Positions 8,053 to 15,765 of a stretch of 36,054 nt of DNA are shown in pieces. The stretch comes from Candidatus Atribacteria bacterium (GTDB lineage: Bacteria; Atribacterota; Phoenicimicrobiia; Phoenicimicrobiales; Phoenicimicrobiaceae). Made by a program: the position numbers and the translations under genes. The notes under the pieces were generated by a model. That model made no database searches and was not told the DNA's origin. It saw only the letters and a list, made by a program, of their open reading frames with translations. Position 1 is the first letter of the stretch. Each line of letters opens with the position of its first letter. The stretch is taken from positions 1-36,054 of the forward strand of contig DOTB01000042.1 in assembly GCA_003513845.1 (NCBI GenBank), written 5' to 3'.

Positions 8053-8098
8053 TTGACAGGAAATAAAATGTGTGATGTAAATAGACTGACGGTCAGTC
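8053..8098 (+). promoter_or_regulatory. Promoter and TetR-type operator
   Basis: A perfect -35 box TTGACA (8053-8058) is followed after 17 bases by TGTAAA (8076-8081). Directly after it lies the perfect inverted repeat GACTGAC-G-GTCAGTC (8084-8098), covering the expected transcription start. This is the classic layout for autorepression by the TetR-family protein encoded 32 bases downstream, and probably for control of the transporter operon behind it. Confidence 0.75.
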
Positions 8099-8129
8099 AA
8101 TAAAGGAAAAAGAGAAAAGGAAATATATT

Positions 8130-8819
8130 ATGACAAGAATTACTAAAGAGTACCACGAACGGAAAAACGAAATACTTGATACCGCTCAAGAACTCTTTCT
8201 AACTCAGGGATACGAAAAAGTTTCTGTGGATAATATTATTAAAAAAATAGGTATAGCCAAGGGCACCTTTTATTATTATTTTAAATCCAAAGAAGATTTG
8301 TTGAATAAATTAGTTAAAAGGATGGTCGATAAGATTAAGATAGAAATAAAAAAGATAGTTGAAAAGAATGATTTAGATGCTATCAGTAAGTTGGAAAAAG
8401 CTTACTCTGTCGCTGGTAATATAAAATTAGAAAATATTCACCTAATAAAACTGATGTTAAATATTCTATATAAAAAGGATAATTTAATCCTCCGATATAA
8501 AGTATACAAAAGTAATGTAGAATTAGTAGTACCTGAATTTGCTAAAATTATAGAACAAGGAGTAAAAGAAAATTTATTTAACACTCCTTATCCCTATGAA
8601 GCAGCCAAGCTATTCTTTGAGTTAGGGTCGGTATTAGGTGATGTAATAAGTAAACTTCTTTTAGAATTGGACAAAAAACCCGGGAATATGGATAAGATAG
8701 TAAAAGAGATTGAGATTTACGAAGATGCTATGGAAAGAATCCTGGGAGCAAGAAAAGGAGCTATTAATATAGTTAGCCGGGAAATGTTGAAAAATTTTCA
8801 AGAGAAAATTAAAACATAA
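8130..8819 (+). CDS. TetR/AcrR-family repressor
   Basis: The N-terminal TetR DNA-binding domain spans about residues 10-58: ILDTAQELFLTQGYEKVSVD, then IAKGTFYYYFKSKEDLL containing the recognition helix. The C-terminal 150 residues are helical and diverge, as is normal for ligand-binding domains in this family. Length 229 is slightly long. It precedes an ABC exporter-like operon by 86 bases and has a palindromic operator on its own promoter. It most likely represses itself and the transport genes and is released by a small hydrophobic ligand or envelope signal; the ligand cannot be inferred. Confidence 0.93.
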   Translation: MTRITKEYHERKNEILDTAQELFLTQGYEKVSVDNIIKKIGIAKGTFYYYFKSKEDLLNKLVKRMVDKIKIEIKKIVEKNDLDAISKLEKAYSVAGNIKLENIHLIKLMLNILYKKDNLILRYKVYKSNVELVVPEFAKIIEQGVKENLFNTPYPYEAAKLFFELGSVLGDVISKLLLELDKKPGNMDKIVKEIEIYEDAMERILGARKGAINIVSREMLKNFQEKIKT

Positions 8820-8905
8820 GAATTTTAAAAATAATTAAAGTGAATAAAGAGGATTGCTTTAAAAAATAATTAAAGAATTGGAATTCAGTAAAGGAGGAAA
8901 ATTAA

Positions 8906-9595
8906 ATGGCTTTATTGGAATTAAAAAAGGTAAAAAAGGTTTATCGGCAAGGGAAAATAGAAGTCCCAGCTTTGCGGGGGATAGACCTAACTGTTGAACA
9001 AGGAGAATTTACTACTATTTTTGGTCCTTCCGGTTCCGGGAAAACTACTCTTTTAAATATGATTGGTTGTCTGGATACCCCTACCGAAGGAGAAATTAAG
9101 CTTAACGGGAATAAGGTAAGCAAACTTTCTCAAAAACAATTAGCTATGGTCAGACGTTATAATATCGGTTTTATCTTTCAAGCCTACAACCTGATCCCAG
9201 TTTTAACTGCTTACGAAAATGTAGAATTTGCCATACGTCTTATAGATCATTCGAAAGAATTGCAAATTAAAGAAAAAGTATTAAAAATATTGGAAGAAGT
9301 AGGTCTTAAGGGATTAGAAAATAGAAGACCTAATGAACTTTCTGGTGGAGAACAACAGAGAGTAGCTGTTGCCAGGGCTTTAGTAAAAGAGCCCAAGATT
9401 GTTTTAGCGGATGAACCAACTGCTAATCTTGATTCCAAAACCGCGGCTGATGTAGTAAAAATTATGATTAAGATGAATAAGGAATTAGGAACCACTTTTA
9501 TCTTTTCCACCCATGATCCTGCAGTAATGAAATATGCTAACAGATACATTAATCTGAAGGATGGTATGATTTCTACTGATGAAAGGAGGGGTTAA
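8906..9595 (+). CDS. ABC transporter ATPase, LolD/MacB type
   Basis: This ATPase drives the two FtsX-type permeases that follow. Walker A GPSGSGKTT is at residues 40-48, the Q-loop in FIFQAYNLIP, signature LSGGEQ at 145-150, Walker B IVLADEPTANLD just after, and the H-loop in STHDP. The family (LolD, MacB ATPase, FtsE) powers mechanotransmission across the membrane; it does not move solutes through a channel. The ATG has AAGGAGGAA in front. The next gene begins 3 bases after its stop, so they are translated together. Confidence 0.95.
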   Translation: MALLELKKVKKVYRQGKIEVPALRGIDLTVEQGEFTTIFGPSGSGKTTLLNMIGCLDTPTEGEIKLNGNKVSKLSQKQLAMVRRYNIGFIFQAYNLIPVLTAYENVEFAIRLIDHSKELQIKEKVLKILEEVGLKGLENRRPNELSGGEQQRVAVARALVKEPKIVLADEPTANLDSKTAADVVKIMIKMNKELGTTFIFSTHDPAVMKYANRYINLKDGMISTDERRG

Positions 9596-9598
9596 AAG

Positions 9599-10840
9599 AT
9601 GTTTAGCTTAAAACTTGGGTTAAAAAACTTAACCCGTCAAAAAAGGAGAAATATACTTATAATTTTTGTAATTGCCTTTGCGTTTTTCGGTTATTTAGTT
9701 ATGGATTCCCTTATGAATGGAATGGAAGAAATGTCGTTTGACAATATAAAGAATTATGATACAGGGAATATCCAGGTAGTTAATCCTGAATACTGGGAGG
9801 ACAGAGAAGATTTACCCCTGGAAAATTTAATTTATTTGAATCAGGATATAGTAGAAAGCATTAAAAAAATTGAAGGTGTGTTAGGGGTATCTCCCGAGCT
9901 AAGATTTAAAGCTAACCTTAATAACGGAATTGACGAAACAGCAGTGATAGGCCTAGGTATCTCTTTCGATCAATATAACGAAGTTTTTACAACGCAAAAT
10001 TATATCGTGGAAGGTTCGATGTTCGCTCCGGGTGAATTAAAAGCAGTCATTGGGGTAAGTTTAGCTGAATTGATGGATTTAAAAGTTGATGATTATATTA
10101 CCCTGCTGGTTAGAACAAAAGACGATACCTTTAATACCATTGATGTAGAGATTGCCGGTCTAGTAAGGGCACCCAATCCGATGATTAATAATGGAATAGT
10201 TTTTGTTCCTTTAGATGTTGCTCAGCAAGCATTAAATATAGGTAATGGGGTTAGCCTGCTTGCCTTGAAAACAGTTTCCGGAGAAGAGGAAAGAATTAGT
10301 AAATCACTGACAGACAATTTTAAAAATAAAGATCTTAATTTAAAACCATATTCCTGGAAAGAATCTGCCTCATCAGTAATCGCTCTAAGTGCTGCAAAGA
10401 AAGGTGGGATTGGAACTGTTCTTCTTGTCGTTTTACTTATTGGTATGCTAGGGATTATTAATAATGTTATTTTGTCTGCTCTGGAAAGAACAGAAGAAAT
10501 CGGTATGATGAAAGCCCTGGGGATGAGGGAATGGGAAATTGTTTTTGTTTTTATGATAGAGGCAACCGGTATAGGTATCCTTGGTGGCTTAGCGGGATGT
10601 TTGCTCGGGTATATAGGGGTAAGTTGGTTGGTAAAATATGGATTTAGCATAGGATATATTAGCGGTGGAGATGCTTCTGGCTATGGTATTCCCATTCTTG
10701 ATAGAATTTATGGAATCTGGAATTATCCTGCTTTTACCTTTCTATTTATTTTAGGCATAATAATTGCAGTATTATCCAGTATATTACCATCATATTGGGC
10801 TGCTAAAAAAGACCCGGTAAAAGCAATTTATCATCGTTAA
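9599..10840 (+). CDS. FtsX/LolC-type ABC permease (first of pair)
   Basis: MacB-type topology: one N-terminal membrane helix (about 18-38, NILIIFVIAFAFFGYLV), a large periplasmic MacB_PCD domain (about 40-265), and three C-terminal helices forming the FtsX domain. ERTEEIGMMKALGMREWEI in the FtsX domain is the conserved cytoplasmic coupling segment. It ends VKAIYHR, the family's usual tail. It pairs with the next gene and the preceding ATPase. Two different permeases with one ATPase is the LolCE-D arrangement. Confidence 0.92.
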   Translation: MFSLKLGLKNLTRQKRRNILIIFVIAFAFFGYLVMDSLMNGMEEMSFDNIKNYDTGNIQVVNPEYWEDREDLPLENLIYLNQDIVESIKKIEGVLGVSPELRFKANLNNGIDETAVIGLGISFDQYNEVFTTQNYIVEGSMFAPGELKAVIGVSLAELMDLKVDDYITLLVRTKDDTFNTIDVEIAGLVRAPNPMINNGIVFVPLDVAQQALNIGNGVSLLALKTVSGEEERISKSLTDNFKNKDLNLKPYSWKESASSVIALSAAKKGGIGTVLLVVLLIGMLGIINNVILSALERTEEIGMMKALGMREWEIVFVFMIEATGIGILGGLAGCLLGYIGVSWLVKYGFSIGYISGGDASGYGIPILDRIYGIWNYPAFTFLFILGIIIAVLSSILPSYWAAKKDPVKAIYHR

Positions 10841-10854
10841 GGAGGTAGTAAAGA

Positions 10855-12117
10855 ATGAAATTTTTATGGAGTTTAGCTAAAAAAAATCTATCCAGATCCA
10901 GAATCAGAACCTCAGTATCAGTTATTGCCATTGCTTTTGCAATTATTGCCGTGGTCTTTGCCCGGGGGTTAATTAGTGGGGTATTAGTTTCTTTTTTTCA
11001 AAATCACATTTACTACAAAGCTGGACATATACGGATTATAGATGAAGAATATAAATTGAAAGAACGCTTAATGTCCTTAAATTATACTGTAAATGGATTT
11101 AATGGCGAAGGCTACACAGATATGATTAAAAAAATAAAGTCAATAGAAGGAGTGGAACAGGTTATTCCGCGACTTAAATTTGGCGCAATAGTTAGTCTGG
11201 AAGATGATCTAGTAGGTATGGTAGGATGGGGTATTGATCCTGTTGAAGAAAGTAAATTTACCGGAATTGACAAAAAGATAGTGGAAGGTAGAATGATCCA
11301 GGAAGGAAATAAAGAAGTAATGATGGGAGCAGGATTATTGGATAAAATAGGACGTAAAGTGGGAGAGAAAGTTACCATTCTATATACTACACCTTTTGGT
11401 TCCTTCAAGGGTTCTACTTTTCAAATTGTAGGGAAATATTATAGTGATCTTCAGATGTTAAATGATACGGTTTTCTACCTCCCTATGGGTGAGGCTCAAA
11501 AGATTTTAGAAATGCCTGGTGAAGTTACGGAATTGCTTTTGATTACCCCGGATCATTATAAAGCAGCTTCGGTTTTACCTGATCTTAATGATTTATTCTC
11601 CCAGGAAGATAAATCGGGGAAATATATTCTACAACTCTGGAATAAGGATTATGATTTGATTGAGCTTTTCGATTATGCCATTAAAATATATAATTTTATC
11701 TATGTTTTTATCATCGTATTAGCTTGTTTTGTATTAGTGAATACCTTGATTATGATTGTTAATGAGCGTACCCGTGAAATCGGCATGATGAGTGCTCTGG
11801 GTTTAAAGAGTAGAGAAATATTATACCTCTTTACTATGGAAGGAGCAATTATTGGTATACTGGGTAGTGCTATTGGTGCGATAATGGGAGGAGTATTGAC
11901 TAAAGTTTTTTCTGTAGTTGGAATCGACTATTCTGCTGCTTTTGAGGGGATAAACACTGAAGAGTATTTGTTGAGCCCGATTTATTATACTGTATTCAGT
12001 CTAGAGAATCTTGTTTTTTGTTTTACCTTAGGGGTGGTTATTGTTACTATTGCTTGTATAATTCCAGCCAGAAAAGCTGCTAAACTTAAGCCAACAGAAG
12101 CTTTGAGACAAATTTAG
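10855..12117 (+). CDS. FtsX/LolE-type ABC permease (second of pair)
   Basis: The same layout as the preceding permease: N-terminal helix about residues 18-40 (VSVIAIAFAIIAVVFARGL), periplasmic domain to about 270, and three C-terminal helices (IYVFIIVLACFVLVNTL, then a helix after EREIGMMSALG-like coupling residues, then VVIVTIACIIPARKAAKL). It starts 14 bases after its partner with AGGAGG in front. The two permeases are related but clearly different, which suits a heterodimer as in LolCE. Substrate could be a lipoprotein, lipid or hydrophobic compound. Confidence 0.92.
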   Translation: MKFLWSLAKKNLSRSRIRTSVSVIAIAFAIIAVVFARGLISGVLVSFFQNHIYYKAGHIRIIDEEYKLKERLMSLNYTVNGFNGEGYTDMIKKIKSIEGVEQVIPRLKFGAIVSLEDDLVGMVGWGIDPVEESKFTGIDKKIVEGRMIQEGNKEVMMGAGLLDKIGRKVGEKVTILYTTPFGSFKGSTFQIVGKYYSDLQMLNDTVFYLPMGEAQKILEMPGEVTELLLITPDHYKAASVLPDLNDLFSQEDKSGKYILQLWNKDYDLIELFDYAIKIYNFIYVFIIVLACFVLVNTLIMIVNERTREIGMMSALGLKSREILYLFTMEGAIIGILGSAIGAIMGGVLTKVFSVVGIDYSAAFEGINTEEYLLSPIYYTVFSLENLVFCFTLGVVIVTIACIIPARKAAKLKPTEALRQI

Positions 12118-12223
12118 CGGGTAAAAAAATAGTCGTTAGTAAATAGTGAATAGTTATTAGTAATAGAGGTAGACCTTGCATCTACCTTCTCACTAGCCAA
12201 CCAAATAGGAAGGGGAATTAAAA
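12118..12223. repeat. AT-rich dispersed repeat and small palindrome
   Basis: TAGTCGTTAGTAAATAGTG and the following bases (12129-12162) repeat the sequence at 964-995. GGTAGA and TCTACC (about 12169-12187) form a small hairpin. The operon probably continues across this gap. Confidence 0.5.
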
Positions 12224-12979
12224 ATGCAAAAAATTAAAGGATTTTTACTGATAGGGATAGTAATATTGTTTTTATTTTCAAATTTAACAGTAATTTCTGC
12301 TACGGAGTTAACCGCTGAAGAGATAATTAAAAAAAGAGATGACAATGAATATTTTGATTCAGTTAAAATAGAAGCAGAGATGATTATTGTTAGTGGTGGA
12401 CGTAAAATAATAAAAACTATGGTTGCTTTAAGTGATAAGAAAAATTCTTTTGTGGAATTTACCAATCCGCACGATAGAGGAACGAAATTCCTAAAAAGAG
12501 AAGATAATTTATGGATGTTTTTTCCTGATGCAGAAGAAATCATTAAGATTTCTGGTCATATGTTAAATCAAGGGATGATGGGGAGCGATTTTTCTTATCA
12601 AGATATAATGGAATCGGATAAGTTAACTGATTTATATAATTTTAAAATTATTGGTGAAGAAGAGATTGAGGGACGACTTTGTTATGTTTTGGAGGGGGTA
12701 GCCAGAGAGGGTGTTAAAGTCTCCTATTATCGTCGAGTAACCTGGATAGACAAAGAGAGATTTATCGGCCTTAAGGAAGAATTATATGCTCAAAGTGGGA
12801 AATTATTAAAAGAAACCAAAACAAATGAAATACAGGAAATTGAAGGTCGTTGGATTCCGGTTGATTCGGTTATGGAGAATAAATTGAGAAAAAATACCTA
12901 TACCGGATTTAAAATTACTCTGATAGAATTTAATCCGGAAATTCCTGAAGGGACATTTTCCTTACAGAATTTAAGATAA
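12224..12979 (+). CDS. LolA-like outer-membrane lipoprotein-sorting protein
   Basis: A Sec signal peptide (about residues 1-26, IVILFLFSNLTVISA, cleavage near ATE) leads to a 225-residue periplasmic domain of the LolA-like type found in many diderms. Diagnostic segments are GGRKIIKTMVALSDKKNSFV, GTKFLKREDNLWMFFPDAEE, MMGSDFSYQDIM and RRVTWIDKERFIG. The fold is an open half-barrel that carries a hydrophobic ligand across the periplasm. It follows the two permeases and precedes a beta-barrel gene, so it is the likely shuttle between them. AAGGGG lies before the ATG. Confidence 0.88.
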   Translation: MQKIKGFLLIGIVILFLFSNLTVISATELTAEEIIKKRDDNEYFDSVKIEAEMIIVSGGRKIIKTMVALSDKKNSFVEFTNPHDRGTKFLKREDNLWMFFPDAEEIIKISGHMLNQGMMGSDFSYQDIMESDKLTDLYNFKIIGEEEIEGRLCYVLEGVAREGVKVSYYRRVTWIDKERFIGLKEELYAQSGKLLKETKTNEIQEIEGRWIPVDSVMENKLRKNTYTGFKITLIEFNPEIPEGTFSLQNLR

Positions 12980-13030
12980 CTTTAGGGAAGATAAACATTG
13001 GCTGATTTTTAAAACAAACAAAATTAAAAA

Positions 13031-13090
13031 TTTTAGGGGTTCGATTCATCGAGTCCACAATGACTTGGGGCGGACAAATCTGCCTCCTAC
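13031..13090. repeat. Two degenerate palindromic repeats
   Basis: The first contains TCGATTCATCGA (13041-13052), the core of a family also seen at 32414-32431 and 35392-35415. The second has arms GGCGGA and TCTGCC around CAAA (about 13070-13084). Both are between co-oriented genes. Confidence 0.5.
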
Positions 13091-13144
13091 CTAAAAAACT
13101 ATCCAAAATAATTTTAAATTTTAAATTAAGGAAACAAATTAATT

Positions 13145-14254
13145 ATGAAAAGATATTTTAACATCATCATTCTATTTATAATTTCTTTCCTCTTATGGTC
13201 GACTTCTATTTATGCCAAGGTTGATATTGGGGGTGAGCTGACTACTTCTCTGATAAATATCATCGATAATGAAGGAAAGATTTCCCCTTATCTTCAGGAA
13301 AGCTTGGATTTAGAATTATTCTTACCAACTCTTAACAATACCCAGGCTAAATTCGAAATATATTTATTTAACAATCCTATGAGTAGAGGTTTTGATTATT
13401 TAATTAAAAAACTTTATCTTAAACATAAATTTGAAAAATTGCATTTAACTATAGGTCGTCAGCCTATTTCCTGGTCTTTCGGTTCGATGCTCAATCCGGT
13501 AGATTTTACTTTAGGAGCGATAGTAGCAGAGGAAGAAACCCTGGCTAAATTTCAGAATGCACTGGAAATATATGTTCCTTTAGATTGGAGCACCAGCCTT
13601 TCTTTAGTTGCTGCTTTACCTGAGAACTCAGAGGAGATTAAGTGGGGATTAAGAGGTAGAACCAATCTTGAAGGTTATGACCTTACTTTAAATTATGTCC
13701 GCGAGCCAGAAATAGATTTTATGGGAACTGTTCTTCCTGCCAGTCAAAGGATAGGCTTTACAGTAAAAGGCGATTTGGGTCCAATAGGAGTATATGGAGC
13801 CCTGGGGTATTATTTTGAAGATAATGAGGATGGTGATTTAGCTTATCTAATCGGTGGTGATTATAGCTATTTCTTTGAAGCAGGAAATAAAATATATTTT
13901 CAGTTAGAATATTTATCTATAAAAAAAGATAATCTATCAACTATTTTAGGTCCCTTTTTTGCCGGAAATATTACCAACAATTTAAATGAAAATATAGGAC
14001 TAATTTTGGGTATGGCAAATTATGAAATCGATGAATTTTCTCAAATTAATTTAATGGCCATTTCTAGTTTAAACGACGGTAGTATAATTCTTATACCCGG
14101 ATATCGTAATCAATTGAGCAATAATCTAAGTCTTAATCTTAGTGCAGCAATTTATTTTGGTAAAGAGGACACCCTCTTTGGTGCTAATGTTTCTGAAGGA
14201 GTTCAACCGAAGCCCAAAGGAATGATTAGCATCGGCTTAACCTATTCTTTCTAA
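13145..14254 (+). CDS. Outer-membrane beta-barrel protein, porin-like
   Basis: A signal peptide (about 1-24, IIILFIISFLLWSTSIYAK) is followed by a chain of alternating amphipathic strands and turns, ending SIGLTYSF with a C-terminal Phe, the usual barrel-assembly signal. HLTIGRQPISWSFGS with NPVDF after it resembles DUF1302/alginate-export-like barrels, where a Gly-Arg-Gln...Trp...Asn-Pro pattern is typical. 369 residues would suit a barrel of roughly 16 strands. It is last in the TetR-ABC-LolA-like cluster and could be the outer-membrane end of that pathway. Exact family membership is uncertain. Confidence 0.75.
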   Translation: MKRYFNIIILFIISFLLWSTSIYAKVDIGGELTTSLINIIDNEGKISPYLQESLDLELFLPTLNNTQAKFEIYLFNNPMSRGFDYLIKKLYLKHKFEKLHLTIGRQPISWSFGSMLNPVDFTLGAIVAEEETLAKFQNALEIYVPLDWSTSLSLVAALPENSEEIKWGLRGRTNLEGYDLTLNYVREPEIDFMGTVLPASQRIGFTVKGDLGPIGVYGALGYYFEDNEDGDLAYLIGGDYSYFFEAGNKIYFQLEYLSIKKDNLSTILGPFFAGNITNNLNENIGLILGMANYEIDEFSQINLMAISSLNDGSIILIPGYRNQLSNNLSLNLSAAIYFGKEDTLFGANVSEGVQPKPKGMISIGLTYSF

Positions 14255-14320
14255 AATTGTCAAAGGGACGATAGTGCAAAAAAATTAGCTTTATTGTAAT
14301 AAAAATTGTAGAATATTAAC

Positions 14321-14340
14321 TATAATATTACATAAGTAAT
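14321..14340 (+). promoter_or_regulatory. -10 box with adjacent inverted repeat
   Basis: A perfect TATAAT (14321-14326) is directly followed by the inverted repeat ATTAC-ATAA-GTAAT (14327-14340), 36 bases before the nitroreductase ATG. There is no good -35 box. It may be a promoter with an operator. Confidence 0.4.
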
Positions 14341-14375
14341 AGAAATATAAAGAAAAACATTGTAGGAGGGTGATT

Positions 14376-14906
14376 ATGTTTTTCTCTTTACTAAAAAATA
14401 GAAGGAGTATAAGAAAATATAAAATACATGAAATAGAAAAAGATAAAATTGAAAAACTTATGGAGGCTGTATTACTTTCTCCCTCATCAAAAGCCAAGTA
14501 TCCTTGTGAATTTATCTTTGTAAACGATAAAGATTTACTGGTAAAATTATCCCAATCAAAACCACATGGTTCAGCATTTTTAGCTAATGCACCCCTGGGA
14601 ATTGTAGTCACCGCTGATTCAGCTAAATCTGATGTATGGATAGAAGATGCTTCTATCGCTACTACTTTTATTTTATTAGCAGCTGAAGAACTTGGCTTGG
14701 GGGCTTGTTGGATACAAATTAGGAAGAGAAAATATTCTGAAACTATTGATTCTGAGGAATATATAAGAAATGTCTTGTCAATCCCAGACAATAAGCGAGT
14801 CTTGGCAATGGTTGGAGTGGGATATCCTGATGAAACTAAGATGCCAAGACAAGAAGGAGACCTGGAGTACGATAAGGTATTTTTTAATCAATATGGTAAT
14901 TACTAA
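14376..14906 (+). CDS. Nitroreductase-family flavoprotein
   Basis: FMN-dependent oxidoreductases of this family reduce nitro compounds, quinones or related substrates with NAD(P)H. The FMN-binding start LLKNRRSIRKYK and LLSPSSKAKYPCEFIFV, the middle DASIATTFILLAAEELGLGACWIQ and the end LAMVGVGYPDE are typical of the small, about 175-residue type. The ATG at 14376 is preferred: AGGAGG lies six bases before it, while an in-frame GTG six bases upstream overlaps the ribosome site. It is monocistronic or loosely joined to the TauE-type gene. Confidence 0.93.
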   Translation: MFFSLLKNRRSIRKYKIHEIEKDKIEKLMEAVLLSPSSKAKYPCEFIFVNDKDLLVKLSQSKPHGSAFLANAPLGIVVTADSAKSDVWIEDASIATTFILLAAEELGLGACWIQIRKRKYSETIDSEEYIRNVLSIPDNKRVLAMVGVGYPDETKMPRQEGDLEYDKVFFNQYGNY

Positions 14907-14952
14907 AAAATATTTAGATTAAATAAATAGATAAGAAAATAAGGTGATATTA

Positions 14953-15720
14953 ATGGAAATATTAGATGTGGGATTAATCTTAGTAATAGGTGTTGTAGCT
15001 GGATTTATGAATACTTTAGGAGGAGGAGGATCATTACTTACTTTGCCAATGCTTATCTTTTTAGGATTGCCAGCTGCAGTAGCAAATGGAACTAACCGTA
15101 TTGCCTTGATAGTTCAGAATGTTGTAGCAGTAAGTAATTTTCGAAGAAAGGGATTTTTCTATCCAAAGTTAGGTGTCACTTTAGCTATCCCAGCAGTTTT
15201 GGGCGCTTTTTTAGGAGCAAAGATTGCAATAACTATTCCTGAAGAATTATTCCAAAAAATATTAGCGATAATTATGATTGTAGTCCTGGTTTTAATTCTT
15301 ACACGTCCGGAGAAAAAATTTTTAAAAGAAATTGAAGGGGAAAATCTAAGCTCTACACGTCTGATAATAGCTATAATTGTTTTTTTCGGAATAGGTGTCT
15401 ATGGTGGATTTATTCAGGCTGGTGTAGGATTTATTATTATCTCAGCTTTGGCTTTAATTACCGGGGTGTCCTTGGTAAAAATTAATAGTTTGAAAGTGTT
15501 TATCGTTCTTATTTATGTTCTTTCTTCTTTTATAGTTTTTATAACTAATGGCAAAGTAGATTGGATTTTAGGGTTTACTTTAGCCATTGGGAATGCCCTA
15601 GGGGCATATTTAGGTAGTAATTTTGCGGTGAGTAAAGGTGATAAATGGATTAGAGTATTTATTGTCATTGCAATTCTATCAATGTCTGCTAAATTACTTG
15701 GGTTTTTTAATTTTTTGTAA
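14953..15720 (+). CDS. TauE/SafE-family membrane permease
   Basis: About eight membrane helices are visible in 255 residues. The N-terminal repeat has GLILVIGVVAGFMNTLGGGG and LGLPAAVANGTNRIAL, and the C-terminal repeat GIGVYGGFIQAGVGFIIISA, both diagnostic of the family, which exports sulfite, sulfoacetate or other organosulfur anions. The ATG at 14953 is taken, with AAGGTGAT just upstream; the in-frame GTG nine bases earlier lies inside that site. Substrate is unknown. Confidence 0.92.
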   Translation: MEILDVGLILVIGVVAGFMNTLGGGGSLLTLPMLIFLGLPAAVANGTNRIALIVQNVVAVSNFRRKGFFYPKLGVTLAIPAVLGAFLGAKIAITIPEELFQKILAIIMIVVLVLILTRPEKKFLKEIEGENLSSTRLIIAIIVFFGIGVYGGFIQAGVGFIIISALALITGVSLVKINSLKVFIVLIYVLSSFIVFITNGKVDWILGFTLAIGNALGAYLGSNFAVSKGDKWIRVFIVIAILSMSAKLLGFFNFL

Positions 15721-15765
15721 GATTGTCAAGAGAACCGTTGACAATTTAGAGGAGATCGATCGTAG

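Larger units (their letters stand above)
7796..8129. other. Intergenic region: palindromic repeat, ACG-type repeat, tetR promoter
   Basis: No gene is present. The stretch starts with a strong palindrome (7841-7868), continues with CT-rich sequence and a degenerate repeat built on TACGCTAAACGCTGTACGATA and CACGAGATACGA (about 7979-8045), and ends with the promoter and operator of the TetR gene. Confidence 0.6.

Noticed and set aside
13036..13056. GGTTCGATTC, like the T-arm of a tRNA
   Set aside because: It is the core of a palindrome repeated at 32414 without any acceptor, D or anticodon arm around it.
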